DNA from: Roseomonas sp. KE0001
GTDB taxonomy: Bacteria; Pseudomonadota; Alphaproteobacteria; Acetobacterales; Acetobacteraceae
NCBI RefSeq assembly: GCF_016107285.1
Contig: NZ_RCVQ01000005.1
Span: forward strand, 1-64,000
Reading direction: 5' to 3'
Length of the DNA stretch: 64,000 bases
A program made the translations under genes and the position numbers. Below are positions 15,038-24,236 of this stretch, piece after piece. How positions within the stretch are numbered: the stretch's first letter is position 1; each line of letters opens with the position of its first letter. The notes below the pieces were generated by a model. That model was not told the DNA's origin. It saw only the letters and a program-made list of their open reading frames with translations, and did no database searches.

Positions 15038-16576
15038 ATGACCGCGACGATGGTGCGCGCCCGCCACCTGATCACCCGGACGCTCGACCGCCACACGCAC
15101 GAGCAGTTCGACGACGCGGCGCTGATCCAGGAGGACGGCATCGTCACCGCGATCGGCGCCTGGGATGACCTCCGCGCCCGCTATCCGGACATGACCGTGC
15201 TGGGTAGCGGGCAGGAGGTGGTGCTGCCGGGCTTCGTCAACGGCCATCACCATGTCGGCCTCACCCCGGTGCAACTCGGCAGCCCCGACATGCCGCTCGA
15301 GTTGTGGTTCATCACCCGGCTGCTCTGCCGCAACGTCAATCTGCGGCTGGACACCCTCTACTCCGCCTTCGAGATGCTGGCCTCCGGCGTCACCACGGTG
15401 CAGCATATCCATGGCTGGATCCCCGGCACGCTGAACGACGTGGAGGCCGCCTCCAACGCGGTGATCGGCGCCTACGAGGAGATCGGCATGCGGGTCTCCT
15501 ACTGCTTCGCGCTGCGCGATCAGAACCGCCTTGTCTATCAGGCGGACCAGGACTTCGTCGCCAGCCTGCCGGAGGCGCTGCAGGGTCCGATGGCGCGGCA
15601 TTTCGCGCGCTTCCGCATGAGCCTCGACGACAACTTCGACCTGTTCCGCCACCTGCGGGCGCGGCACGAGGGGAAGGAGCGCGTCCGGGTGCAGCTGGCG
15701 CCCGCCAATCTTCATTGGTGCTCCGACGCGGCGTTGACGAAGCTCGCCGAGGTCAGCGCCGGCGAGGACGTGCCGATGCACATGCACCTCCTGGAGACCG
15801 CCTTCCAGAAGGAGTACGCGGCACGGCGCGGCGGCTGCACGGCGGTGGAGTATATCGACCGCTTCGGCCTGGTGACGAAGAACCTGACGCTCGGCCACGG
15901 CGTCTGGCTGAGCGAGAAGGATATCGACCGGCTGGCCGAGGTCGGCGCCTGCGTCTGCCACAACTGCTCCTCCAACTTCCGCCTGCGCAGCGGCATCGCG
16001 CCGCTGAACCGGTTGGAGGCGCGTGGCGTCACCACCGCCATCGGCACCGACGAGGCGGGCATCAACGACGACCGCGACATGCTGCAGGAGATGCGCATGG
16101 TGCTGCGCGCGCATCGCACACCGGGCGTCGGCGACGAGGTGCCGACCATGCAGCAGGTTCTGCGCATGGCGACGGCCGGCGGCGCCCGCACCACCGCCTT
16201 CGAGGGCCGCATCGGCACTCTGGAGGTCGGCAAGGCGGCCGATCTGGTGATGCTGGACTGGCAGCAGGTCGCCTGGCCCTTCCTGGACGAGGCGACGCCC
16301 GTGCTGGATGCCGTGCTGCAGCGGGCCAAGATGGGCGGGGTGCGCGCCACCATGGTGGCGGGCGAGGTGCTCTACCAGGACGGCCGGTTCACCCGTGTTG
16401 ACCAGGACGCGGCGCTGAAGGCCCTGCACGAGGATCTGTCGAAGGCGCTGACGACGGATGAGGTGGAGCGGCGCGGCCTGTCGAAGGCCCTGCTGCCGCA
16501 TGTGAGGCAGTTCTACGAGGGCTACTTCGACCCCGGGACGCACCAGCCCTTCTACCGCCAGAACTCGATGGCCTGA
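15038..16576 (+). CDS. Metal-dependent amidohydrolase / deaminase family (ATZ/TRZ-like)
   Basis: A 512-residue protein. Metal-ligand motifs of the amidohydrolase superfamily are in place: His70/His72 in NGHHHVG, His about 248 in HMHLLET, a downstream LGHGVWLSEKDID, and Asp in IGTDEAGINDD. The C-terminal GKAADLVMLD closes the beta-sandwich as in MTA/SAH deaminases and atrazine chlorohydrolase-like enzymes. The ATG at 15038 has AAGGAA upstream; an earlier TTG (14996) lacks one. It follows the importer operon after 62 bp and probably acts on the imported compound. Substrate unknown: deaminase and hydrolase are both possible. Confidence 0.85.
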   Translation: MTATMVRARHLITRTLDRHTHEQFDDAALIQEDGIVTAIGAWDDLRARYPDMTVLGSGQEVVLPGFVNGHHHVGLTPVQLGSPDMPLELWFITRLLCRNVNLRLDTLYSAFEMLASGVTTVQHIHGWIPGTLNDVEAASNAVIGAYEEIGMRVSYCFALRDQNRLVYQADQDFVASLPEALQGPMARHFARFRMSLDDNFDLFRHLRARHEGKERVRVQLAPANLHWCSDAALTKLAEVSAGEDVPMHMHLLETAFQKEYAARRGGCTAVEYIDRFGLVTKNLTLGHGVWLSEKDIDRLAEVGACVCHNCSSNFRLRSGIAPLNRLEARGVTTAIGTDEAGINDDRDMLQEMRMVLRAHRTPGVGDEVPTMQQVLRMATAGGARTTAFEGRIGTLEVGKAADLVMLDWQQVAWPFLDEATPVLDAVLQRAKMGGVRATMVAGEVLYQDGRFTRVDQDAALKALHEDLSKALTTDEVERRGLSKALLPHVRQFYEGYFDPGTHQPFYRQNSMA

Positions 16577-17487
16577 TCATCCGGCCGCGGCGCGCCGTCG
16601 AAGCGCGCCCGCTCGGACCGCGCCATGCGGTCGATGAAGCCGACCAGCGCCCGGACCCGCGCGATGCCCCGCTGCTCGCGCTTCGTCACCAGATAGAGCT
16701 TCTCGCAAGGCCCCTCGTGCCGCACCGGGATGCGCCGCAGGCCGGGCTCATGGTCGCCCAGGAAGCAGGGCAGGGCGGTGATGCCGAGGCCCGCCCGCGC
16801 GGCGGCCAGCAGCAAGGGCATGGTGGCCGCGCTCATCACCGGCGGGCGGCCCGGAAACAGGGCAGTCATCCACTGGGCTTCCGGCATGGTGACTTCCTGG
16901 CCGGTGGTCTGCAGGTACGGCAACTCGGCCAGCATGCCCCGCTCCGCCGCCTTGCAGGCCTGTTCGGCCAGCTCCGGCGCGGCGTAGAGCGCGAAGCGGC
17001 ACTCGGCGAGGCGGCGGATGTCCAGCCGGTCCGAGACGGGGCGGCTGATGCGCAGGCCGAGATCGATCTCCCCATGCACCAGCGATTCCAGCGAGAGGTC
17101 GCCGAACAGCGTGATGCGGATGCCTGGATGCGCGCGCTGAAAGGCCGGCAGGTGCGGGACGAGGAAATCCGTCAGCAGGGCGAGCGGGGCGGTGACGCGC
17201 ACCTCGCCCTCCAGCCGTGCATCGGCGCCGGTGGCCGATCGGGCGAGGCCGGCGATCTCCTCCTCGATGCGCCCGGCATGGGCCAGCACCTCCTCCGCCG
17301 CCTCGCTGCGCAACAGCATCTGGCCGCGTCGGTGGAAGAGGCGGGTCTGCAGGGCCTCCTCGGCGGCGGCCAGACGACGCGCCACGGTGCTGTGGCTGAC
17401 GCCGAGCAGCCGGGCCGCGCCCAGCAGGGTGCCCGTCCGGTCAAGCGCCAGGAGGAAGCGCAAATCGTCCCAGTTGAAGCCTGCCAC
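16552..17487 (-). CDS. LysR-family transcriptional regulator
   Basis: A 311-residue regulator with the N-terminal winged HTH (WDDLRFLLALDRTGTLLGAARLLGVSHSTVARRL) and a substrate-binding domain from about residue 90 (LEGEVRVTAPLAL). The start is two residues before a typical FNWDDLR opening. Its 3' end overlaps the convergent amidohydrolase by 25 bp. Its control target is unknown; the upstream gap is shared with the end of the aldolase gene, so it is not divergently paired with an obvious target. Confidence 0.9.
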   Translation of the reverse strand: MAGFNWDDLRFLLALDRTGTLLGAARLLGVSHSTVARRLAAAEEALQTRLFHRRGQMLLRSEAAEEVLAHAGRIEEEIAGLARSATGADARLEGEVRVTAPLALLTDFLVPHLPAFQRAHPGIRITLFGDLSLESLVHGEIDLGLRISRPVSDRLDIRRLAECRFALYAAPELAEQACKAAERGMLAELPYLQTTGQEVTMPEAQWMTALFPGRPPVMSAATMPLLLAAARAGLGITALPCFLGDHEPGLRRIPVRHEGPCEKLYLVTKREQRGIARVRALVGFIDRMARSERARFDGAPRPDDQAIEFWR

Positions 17488-17554
17488 GGCATTCCCCGAT
17501 CCGGCGGTCGCGCCGGCGGCGCGCGCATGCGCGCATCAAGGCATGGCCGGGACA

Positions 17555-17584
17555 GGAAAGAAAAGGGGGGGCCGCGGCCCCCCT
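17555..17584 (-). terminator. Terminator of the fructose-bisphosphate aldolase gene
   Basis: Read on the minus strand, a GGGGGGCCGCGGCCCCCC self-complementary stem is followed by CTTTTCTTTCC. It begins 9 bp after the aldolase stop codon, giving a convincing intrinsic terminator. A separate 14-bp palindrome (GCGCGCATGCGCGC) sits at 17521-17534, between this terminator and the LysR start. Confidence 0.75.
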
Positions 17585-17592
17585 CCCGCGCG

Positions 17593-18702
17593 TCAGCCGG
17601 CCAGGCTGCGGCCCGCGGAGCCGAGATCGGCGAAAGCCTCGTCCAGCCGCTTGACGATGCCCTTCTCGCCGGCGCGCAGCCACTTGCGCGGATCGTAGAG
17701 CTTCTTGGTCGGCTTGCCGTTCGAGGGGTCGATCTGATGCTTGAAGGCGACGGCATTGGCCTCGACATAGGCCCCCACCGGCTCGGCGAAGGCGAACTGC
17801 GTGTCGGTGTCGATGTTCATCTTGAACACGCCGTAGGAGACCGCCTCGGTGATCTTGTCCTTCTCCGAGCCGGAGCCGCCGTGGAAGACCAGCGCCATCG
17901 GCTTGTCGCCGCCGCCGAACTTCTCCGACACCGCCGCCTGCGAGGCCTTCAGGATCTCCGGCCGCAGCTTGACGTTGCCCGGCGCATAGACGCCATGGAC
18001 ATTGCCGAAGGAGGCGGCGACGGTGACATGGCCGATGGGCGACAGGATCTCCCAGGCCTTCAGCACATCCTCGGGCTGGGTGTAGAGATGCGCGTTCTCG
18101 GCGCTCTCCTCGACATCGTGCCCGATGCCGTCCTCCTCGCCGCCGGTGACGCCGAGCTCGATCTCCAGGCTCATGCCGAGCGGCGCCATGCGCTTCAGCA
18201 CCTTGGCGCATTCCTCGATATTGACGTCGAGCGGTTCGGCCGAGAGATCGATCATGTGCGAAGAGAAGAGCGGCCGGCCGGTCCGCTTCATGTGCTCCTC
18301 GCCATGGTCGATCATGGCGTTGACCCAGGGCAGCAGCGAGCGGTCGGCATGGTCGGTGTGCAGCACGACGCAGATGCCATAGGCCTTGGCCACGGCATGG
18401 ACGTGCTGGGCGGCGGAGACGGCGCCGAGCACGCGCGCCGCGGCCGCGTCCGGGCAGCCCTCGCCGGCGAAGAAGCGGGCGCCGCCATTGGAGAGCTGGA
18501 TGATGACGTCGGACTTGTTCTTCGCCGCCGCTTCCAGCACCGCGTTGATGCTGTTGGTGCCGACCACGTTCACGGCGGGAAGGGCGTAGCCACCCTCGCG
18601 GCAGGCGTCCAGCAGCGTCAGGTAGTCCTGACCGGTGACGACGCCTGGCTGCAGCTTCGGCGTCGTCGAGGGGGCGGTGCCGGACTGCAAGGTCTCGCTC
18701 AT
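17593..18702 (-). CDS. fbaA: Fructose-bisphosphate aldolase, class II (FbaA type)
   Basis: A 369-residue enzyme of the class IIA group (E. coli FbaA is about 359). It catalyses reversible cleavage of fructose 1,6-bisphosphate in glycolysis/gluconeogenesis. Visible motifs: VVLHTDHAD with zinc His and catalytic Asp, LEIELGVTGGEEDG, VFHGGSGS with a zinc His, and KMNIDTDTQFAF for phosphate and substrate binding. ATG 18702 is chosen because the family fold starts at once after it and GGAG lies upstream. The frame stays open further upstream, but that part is not aldolase-like. It appears monocistronic with its own terminator. Confidence 0.93.
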   Translation of the reverse strand: MSETLQSGTAPSTTPKLQPGVVTGQDYLTLLDACREGGYALPAVNVVGTNSINAVLEAAAKNKSDVIIQLSNGGARFFAGEGCPDAAAARVLGAVSAAQHVHAVAKAYGICVVLHTDHADRSLLPWVNAMIDHGEEHMKRTGRPLFSSHMIDLSAEPLDVNIEECAKVLKRMAPLGMSLEIELGVTGGEEDGIGHDVEESAENAHLYTQPEDVLKAWEILSPIGHVTVAASFGNVHGVYAPGNVKLRPEILKASQAAVSEKFGGGDKPMALVFHGGSGSEKDKITEAVSYGVFKMNIDTDTQFAFAEPVGAYVEANAVAFKHQIDPSNGKPTKKLYDPRKWLRAGEKGIVKRLDEAFADLGSAGRSLAG

Positions 18703-18907
18703 GAAGGGTCTCCGCTTGGAAGGGGGGGTCCGCCGGGGCGGATCGCCGCCCATCAATACAGCATGGGGCGGCGGCTGAAACCCCCTTGAATTTGCTGACT
18801 CACCGGGGCAGGGCGGGGTTCCGGGCTTTTGGATTTGCCCGCAAGCCGCGGAGTGCGCGATCCTGGCCCAAGGCCTAGATCCGTCAGTATCAGGAGGAGG
18901 CCGCACC
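18703..18907. other. Divergent intergenic region between fbaA and ada
   Basis: This 205-bp gap must hold promoters for both divergent genes. It includes a less GC-rich patch (about 18775-18805) on the fbaA side and a purine-rich ribosome site (AGGAGG) just ahead of ada. I found no clear consensus promoter or Ada-box that I would commit to. Confidence 0.4.
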
Positions 18908-20014
18908 ATGATCGCGCAGACCATCAGCCCCGTATTCCCGGCCGGAGAGCGGGCCGAGGAGGAGCGCTGGGAGGCCGTGCTGCGCCGCGACCCGGCGGCC
19001 GATGGCGGCTTCGTCTTCGCCGTTCGCAGCACCGGCGTCTATTGCCGCCCGAGCTGCCCGGCGCGCCGGCCACGGCGGGAGAATGTCGCCTTCCATCCGG
19101 ACGGCGCCGCCGCCCGCGCCGCCGGCTTCCGCCCCTGCCTGCGCTGCCGCCCGGACGAGGCCGGGCTGCGGGAGCGCCAGGCCCGGCTCGTCGCGGAGAG
19201 CTGCCGGCGGATCGACGCGGCCGAGGCGGCGCCGCCCCTGGCGGAGCTGGCCGCCGCCGCCGGCCTGAGCCCCTATCATTTCCATCGCCTGTTCCGGTCC
19301 GTCACCGGCTTGACGCCGCGCGGCTATGCCGCCGGGCGCCGGGCCGAGCGGCTGCGGCGCGAGCTAGCCGGGGGCGAGAGCGTCACCGGAGCGCTCTATG
19401 GCGCCGGTTTCGGCTCCAGCGGGCACTTCTACGCCGCGGCGGACGGCGCCCTGGGCATGACGCCCGCCGCCTTCCGCGACGGCGGGGCGGGGGCGGAGAT
19501 CCGCTTCGCCACGACCCGCTGTTCGCTCGGCGCCCTGCTGGTCGCGGCCAGCGACCGGGGCGTCTGCGCCATCCTGCTGGGCGATGCGCCCGAGGCGCTG
19601 CGCGAGGATCTCGGCCGCCGCTTCCCGCGCGCCGCCCTGCGCGAGGGCGAGGCCGGCTTCGGCGCGCTGGTCGCGCAGGTGGTGGCGCTGATCGAGGCGC
19701 CGGGCCTGGGGCACGACCTGCCGCTCGACCTGCGCGGCACCACCTTCCAGCAGCGGGTCTGGCAGGCCCTGCGGCAGATCCCGGCCGGCCGCACCGAGAG
19801 CTATGCCGAGGTGGCGGCGCGCATCGGTGCGCCCGGCGCCGCCCGCGCCGTGGCCCGCGCCTGCGCCGGCAACGCCCTGGCGGTGGCCATTCCCTGCCAC
19901 CGGGTGGTGCGCGGTGATGGCGGCCTGTCCGGCTACCGCTGGGGGGCGCCGCGCAAGCGGGCGCTGCTGGAGCGGGAAGGCGCGCGGGAGGCCCTCACCC
20001 CGGCGGCGGAATGA
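18908..20014 (+). CDS. ada: Bifunctional Ada: transcriptional regulator and O6-methylguanine-DNA methyltransferase
   Basis: A 368-residue protein with the full Ada layout. The N-terminal zinc/methylphosphotriester domain carries Cys46, Cys50, Cys77 and Cys80 (VYCRPSC ... PCLRC). An AraC-type HTH follows (about 100-190, SPYHFHRLFRSVTGLTPRGY). The C-terminal methyltransferase has the active-site IPCHRVV with Cys330. Ada removes methyl groups from DNA and, when methylated on the N-domain, activates alkylation-repair genes. A clear AGGAGG precedes the ATG. The end overlaps the convergent Ldh-family gene by 20 bp. Confidence 0.95.
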   Translation: MIAQTISPVFPAGERAEEERWEAVLRRDPAADGGFVFAVRSTGVYCRPSCPARRPRRENVAFHPDGAAARAAGFRPCLRCRPDEAGLRERQARLVAESCRRIDAAEAAPPLAELAAAAGLSPYHFHRLFRSVTGLTPRGYAAGRRAERLRRELAGGESVTGALYGAGFGSSGHFYAAADGALGMTPAAFRDGGAGAEIRFATTRCSLGALLVAASDRGVCAILLGDAPEALREDLGRRFPRAALREGEAGFGALVAQVVALIEAPGLGHDLPLDLRGTTFQQRVWQALRQIPAGRTESYAEVAARIGAPGAARAVARACAGNALAVAIPCHRVVRGDGGLSGYRWGAPRKRALLEREGAREALTPAAE

Positions 20015-21041
20015 CGCCGACACTCTCCGCCGCCCGGCAGATCTCGGCCCAGCTCGCCGGATCGATCGGCACGCCCTCCGCCAGGCGCCGCGCGCGGCTG
20101 CGGCGTTCCGGCTCACCGGCCAGCATCACCGGATGCGACGGATCGGCGGCGGGTGAGGCGCGTATGTAGTCCAGCAGCGCCACCACGTCCTGGTCGAACA
20201 GGGCGGGGTCGATCAGGTGCCCGGGCTCGATCAGAATGGCGGTCATGCCATTGATAATGGCCGGGTCGGCGGCATCGGTCCCTGGCGCGGTGGGGCCCCC
20301 GGACAGGACGCCGCCCAGCAGTTCGCAGATCAGCGCCAAGCCGGAGCCCTTGTGCTCGCCGAAGGGCAGCATGGCGCCGCCCCCCTTGCCATAGATGACG
20401 CCTGGATCGCGCGTCGGCTGGCCGTGGGCGTCGATCAACGCGCCCTCCGGCACCGGCTTGCCGGCGTTGTAGGCGACGCGCACCTTCCCCAGGGCGATGC
20501 GGCTGGTGGCGAAATCCAGCACCACCGGCGTCTCCCCCTGGGGTACGGCGATACAGATCGGGTTGGTCGAGGTGCGGGCATCGGCGCCGCCGAAGGGCGC
20601 CACGCGCGGCACGCCGGACAGGCCATTGACGAAGAACAGCCCGATCATGCCGGCCGCCGCCGCCTGCTCGCCATACTGCCCGACGCGGGCGATGTGATGC
20701 ACATTGCGCAGCGTGGCCAGGGCGAGGCCGTGCTGGCGGGCGGCGCCGATGGCCCAATCCGTGACCTCGCGCGCCACCACCTGGCCATAGCCCATGCCGC
20801 CGTCGAAGGCGGCGAGCGCGCCGTGGCCACCCATCCGCTCGGCATGGCGGTCGGGAAGGAGTCGGCCGGCGGCGCGGCTGCGCAGATAGGCCGGCAACAT
20901 GCCCGGCCCGTGGCTGTCATGGCCGCGCAGCGCCGCTTCCACCAGATGATCGGCGACGATCGCCGCTTCCTCGACCCCGCTGCCGGCGGCGGCCAGGGCC
21001 TCGGCGAGGAAATCCCGAAGCGGGTCCGCGGCGATCAGCAT
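19995..21041 (-). CDS. Ldh-family (malate/L-lactate dehydrogenase type 2) oxidoreductase
   Basis: A 348-residue protein of the NAD(P)-dependent Ldh2/MDH2 family. Recognisable segments are the RGHDSHGPGMLPAYL catalytic-His region, TLRNVHHIARVGQYGEQAA, TNPICIAVP, DFATSR and the C-terminal GEHKGSGLALICELL. Relatives oxidise 2-hydroxyacids such as malate, ureidoglycolate or sulfolactate, so the substrate is open. ATG 21041 is chosen over the longer open frame because the family starts there. Confidence 0.88.
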   Translation of the reverse strand: MLIAADPLRDFLAEALAAAGSGVEEAAIVADHLVEAALRGHDSHGPGMLPAYLRSRAAGRLLPDRHAERMGGHGALAAFDGGMGYGQVVAREVTDWAIGAARQHGLALATLRNVHHIARVGQYGEQAAAAGMIGLFFVNGLSGVPRVAPFGGADARTSTNPICIAVPQGETPVVLDFATSRIALGKVRVAYNAGKPVPEGALIDAHGQPTRDPGVIYGKGGGAMLPFGEHKGSGLALICELLGGVLSGGPTAPGTDAADPAIINGMTAILIEPGHLIDPALFDQDVVALLDYIRASPAADPSHPVMLAGEPERRSRARRLAEGVPIDPASWAEICRAAESVGVIPPPG

Positions 21042-21063
21042 GGGCGGGATGTCCTCTTTCTGG

Positions 21064-21088
21064 TCCGGCCCGCGGATACCCGGCCGGA
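21064..21088. repeat. Inverted repeat after the minus-strand gsp genes
   Basis: TCCGGCC and GGCCGGA separated by 11 bp, in the 113-bp gap between the end of gspK and the start of the Ldh-family gene. It could be a weak terminator for the gsp transcript or a regulatory site; there is no T tract, so I give it low weight. Confidence 0.3.
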
Positions 21089-21154
21089 GTGGGCGGAAAG
21101 GCCCAGCCTGCCCGGATTGCTCGCGTTCTGGAAGCCTGCCTCGTCCGTCGTCCC

Positions 21155-21964
21155 TCAGGGACCGGACGCGGCGGCCACGGGCAGCCATTCCAGCACCTGG
21201 CCCGGCATGCCCGCCGCGGGAGCCACCGCCAGCACCATGGCCATGCGCGCCGTGGTGGCGCCGAACCGCCCCTCCGCCTCGATCCGCCAGATGCGCCGCC
21301 GCCCCCCCTGCGTCCCGCCCGGCTGCGGCGTGCGGTAGCGGCCCGGCATCAGGACCGGCAGGGCGAGGGCGGCGGCATCACGCCGCAGGACGGCCAGGGC
21401 GGCGGGCGGGGCGGCCTCCTCGGCCGGGCGGCTCAGCCCGCTGTGCACGGTCGCCGCGCCGCGCAGCCGTTCCACGAGCGCCAACGGCAGGCCGGCGGCG
21501 GGCAAGGCTTCGCCCAGGCTGCGCAGCCGCCGCCGCCCGCCGCTGGGATCGCTGCTCTGCTCGCGCCAGGCGAGCAGCCGCGCGGCGGCCTGGCGGGCCT
21601 GGGGCTCGGCCAGGCCGGCCTCGCCGAAGAGCGCCGCCAGCAGCGGTTCGGCGACGGTATTGAGGTCGATCCGCCCATCCTCGTCGGCCAGCCGCACCCT
21701 CACCGCCGCGCCGCCCAGGGCGAGGTCGTAGGTCTCGCCCGGCGGGCGGGCCGCGGGCGGCGTGGCGGCGAGGCGGTGCGCGGCGGACCAGAGGCCGCCC
21801 TCGGCGGCGGCGCGGGCGCGGGCGAGGTCGGCCTCGCCGCGCGCCGCCCCGGCCCCCGCGCCGGCCAGCAGCAGCGCGGCGCTGCCGGCGGTGCCGATGA
21901 GCAGCGCCATCCAGAGCGCGAGGACCAGCGCCGAGCCCGGGCGGCTAGGGCCGGGGCAGGGCAT
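21155..21964 (-). CDS. gspK: Type II secretion minor pseudopilin GspK
   Basis: A 269-residue protein starting with a short leader and hydrophobic helix (RPG/SALVLALWMALLIGTAGSAALLLAG) cleavable after Gly10, as in GspK, which lacks the Glu5 of other pseudopilins. The middle has the GspK-specific DEDGRIDLNTVAEPLLAALF (helix-hairpin-helix-like) and LRSLGEAL segments. GspK caps the pseudopilus tip with GspI and GspJ. Its start overlaps the end of gspD by 20 bp. It is last in the minus-strand block O-E-F-D-K. Confidence 0.88.
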   Translation of the reverse strand: MPCPGPSRPGSALVLALWMALLIGTAGSAALLLAGAGAGAARGEADLARARAAAEGGLWSAAHRLAATPPAARPPGETYDLALGGAAVRVRLADEDGRIDLNTVAEPLLAALFGEAGLAEPQARQAAARLLAWREQSSDPSGGRRRLRSLGEALPAAGLPLALVERLRGAATVHSGLSRPAEEAAPPAALAVLRRDAAALALPVLMPGRYRTPQPGGTQGGRRRIWRIEAEGRFGATTARMAMVLAVAPAAGMPGQVLEWLPVAAASGP

Positions 21965-24236
21965 GGCCGCGGGTCTGGCGCAGGGGCGGCTCGCGCGGTG
22001 CCATGTTCAGCATGCGCAGCCGCAGCTCCTCCGTGGCGCGGCGCAGCTCCTCCGCGCTCTGCACCACGCGCGGCGTCAGCAGCACCAGCAGCTCCGTCCG
22101 GCGCCGGTCGCGGCTGCGGGTGCCGGTCAGGTCGCGGATGATCGGGATGTCGAGCAGGTAGGGCAGGCCGGAGCGCGAGCTGCTGTCGGCCTCGCGGATC
22201 AGCCCGCCCAGCGCCACGGTCTCGCCCGAGGGCACGGAGACGACGGTGCGCAGCCGCCGCTGCTGGATGGTCGGGCTGTCGATGCCGCTGGTGGTGGTGG
22301 CCACCGCGTCCGAGACATCCTGGTCGACATCGAGCAGCACGCCGCCGGCGGAATTCACCCGCGGCGTGACATCGAGGGAGACGCCGGTGTCGCGCAGCGA
22401 GACCGAGTTGACGATCCGCGTGTCGGTGACGCCGCCGCCGGTGGCCTGCTGGGTGACGATCGGCACCGAATCGCCCACGCGCAGCCGCGCGGTCTGGTTC
22501 GACAGCACCATCACCTGCGGCGAGGAGATCACCCGTACCTCGGTGACGCTGGCCAGCGCCTCCAGCACCGCCCCGGCATCGGCGCCGCCGGAATAGAGCA
22601 GGTTGAAGCCGGGGAAGCTCTGGGCGATCACGCCGGTCGCGGTCTGCGCCAAGGCGAAGCTGAAGCGGCCGGTTCGGAAGAACCAGGAGAGGCCGTATTC
22701 CAGCCCCTGGTTCAGCGTCACCTCGGCGATCACCGCGTCGATCGCCACTTGGCTCGGGGGGCGGTCGAGCGCCATGACGGCGCGCTCCACCAGGCGCCAG
22801 TCGGTCTGGCTGGCATAGACGATCAGCGCGTTCTGCGCCTCGTCGGCGACGATGCGGACCGGGGCGGCGGGGAGGCCGCCCAGATCGCCGCCGCCGCCCC
22901 CTCCGGGCGGGAAGGCGGGCAGGCCGGCCCCCGGCCCGCCGCCCGGCAACGTTCCCGGCGGGGGGCCTCCCGGCAGCCCGGGCGCCGCGACGCTCCCCGC
23001 CCCCTGGCTCCCCCCCTGGCCTCCTCCCTGGGGCCCGCCCGGACCGCCCGAACCGCCCAGTGGCGCGTCGGTGATCGGCGCGACGCCGCCCGCCAGGGCC
23101 TGGGCGGCGGTCTGCCCCGGTGCCAGCAGCGCGCCGGCCTCGCCGCGCCCGCCGCCGCCCTGCAGCAACTGCCGCAGCGTCGCCGCCAGCTCGCTGGCGC
23201 GGACATACTGGACCGGATGCACGAAAAGCTGCGGCGCGTTGCCCATGCCGGCGGCGTCGAGCGAGCGCACCCAGCGGCGCACGCGCTCGAGCTGCTGCGG
23301 CTGCGTCGCCATGACCAGCACCGCGTTCAGCCGCGCCACGGGCACCACGCGCAGCCCCTCGCGCCCGCCGCCCTCGCTGGCGAAGAGGGTGTTCAGCTCC
23401 TGCGCCACCAGCGCGGCGGGCGCGGAATCGAGCGGCAGCAGGGCGAGCGACTGGTTGCGGATCCAGCCGACGTCGAAGCTCTGCGCCGCCTCCGCCAGGG
23501 TGGCGAGCTGCGGACCCGTGCCGGCGAGCAGCAGGATGTTGCGCGTCTCGTCCGCGGTGACGGAGCCGCCGCGCGGCGCCAGCGGCTGCAGCACGCGCTG
23601 GAGGTCGGCGGCGCGGGCATGGGTCAGCGGCAGGGCCAGGATGGCGAAGCCGGGCCCGGCGCGCACCCCCGGCATCCGCAGCGTCACCGGAGGGCCGGAT
23701 TGCAGCGCGCTGTCGAGCGGCACGACGCGGTAGCCGCCGGCGCCGCGCAGCAGGGCGGCGCCATTCGCCTCCAGCGCCGATTCCAGCAGCGAGAGCGCGG
23801 CCTCCTCCGGCACCGGTCGCTGGGTCTGCAGCGTCACGCTGCCACTGACACGGGGGTCGATGGTGTAGTCGGCGCCCAGCAGATCGCCCAGCACCGTCTG
23901 CACCACCTGCGGCAGCCCGGCCTCGACGAAGTTCAGCGTCACCATGCCGGTTCCCGCGGGGGCGAGGCCCGAGGGCGCGGCGCGCTGCAGGCCGCGCGGC
24001 TCGGCCGCGGGGTCGATCACCGTCGGGCGGCGCGTGGTGGCGGCGGAAGGCGGCGCGATGAAGCCGGGCGCCGCGACGGGCTGGTAGGGCAGGGGCCGCT
24101 GCCCAGCCGCCTGCAGCCTGAGCATGGCCTGGTCGAAGGCGGCCTGGCCGCGCAGCTCGGGCTCGCCGCAGGCCGCCAGCGGGGACAGCAGGGCCAGGGA
24201 CAGCAGGGCCAGGGCGGGCCGGGCGCGGGGCCTCAC
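21945..24236 (-). CDS. gspD: Type II secretion outer-membrane secretin GspD
   Basis: A 763-residue secretin with a lipoprotein-type signal (LSPLAAC, Cys23), so it may reach the outer membrane without a separate pilotin. The N0 domain starts near residue 99 (VTLNFVEAGLPQVVQTVLG), N1-N3 follow, and the C-terminal secretin core has VISSPQVMVLSNQTARLRVGDSVPIV and VPSGETVALGGLIRE. Residues about 379-452 form a long Gly/Pro-rich insert in the N3 region. It overlaps gspF by 4 bp. This forms the outer-membrane gate of the secretion system. Confidence 0.93.
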   Translation of the reverse strand: MRPRARPALALLSLALLSPLAACGEPELRGQAAFDQAMLRLQAAGQRPLPYQPVAAPGFIAPPSAATTRRPTVIDPAAEPRGLQRAAPSGLAPAGTGMVTLNFVEAGLPQVVQTVLGDLLGADYTIDPRVSGSVTLQTQRPVPEEAALSLLESALEANGAALLRGAGGYRVVPLDSALQSGPPVTLRMPGVRAGPGFAILALPLTHARAADLQRVLQPLAPRGGSVTADETRNILLLAGTGPQLATLAEAAQSFDVGWIRNQSLALLPLDSAPAALVAQELNTLFASEGGGREGLRVVPVARLNAVLVMATQPQQLERVRRWVRSLDAAGMGNAPQLFVHPVQYVRASELAATLRQLLQGGGGRGEAGALLAPGQTAAQALAGGVAPITDAPLGGSGGPGGPQGGGQGGSQGAGSVAAPGLPGGPPPGTLPGGGPGAGLPAFPPGGGGGGDLGGLPAAPVRIVADEAQNALIVYASQTDWRLVERAVMALDRPPSQVAIDAVIAEVTLNQGLEYGLSWFFRTGRFSFALAQTATGVIAQSFPGFNLLYSGGADAGAVLEALASVTEVRVISSPQVMVLSNQTARLRVGDSVPIVTQQATGGGVTDTRIVNSVSLRDTGVSLDVTPRVNSAGGVLLDVDQDVSDAVATTTSGIDSPTIQQRRLRTVVSVPSGETVALGGLIREADSSSRSGLPYLLDIPIIRDLTGTRSRDRRRTELLVLLTPRVVQSAEELRRATEELRLRMLNMAPREPPLRQTRGHALPRP

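Noticed and set aside
17521-17534. GCGCGCATGCGCGC palindrome as a LysR operator
   Set aside because: Alternating purine-pyrimidine palindromes arise often at this GC content, and it lacks the T-N11-A core of LysR sites.
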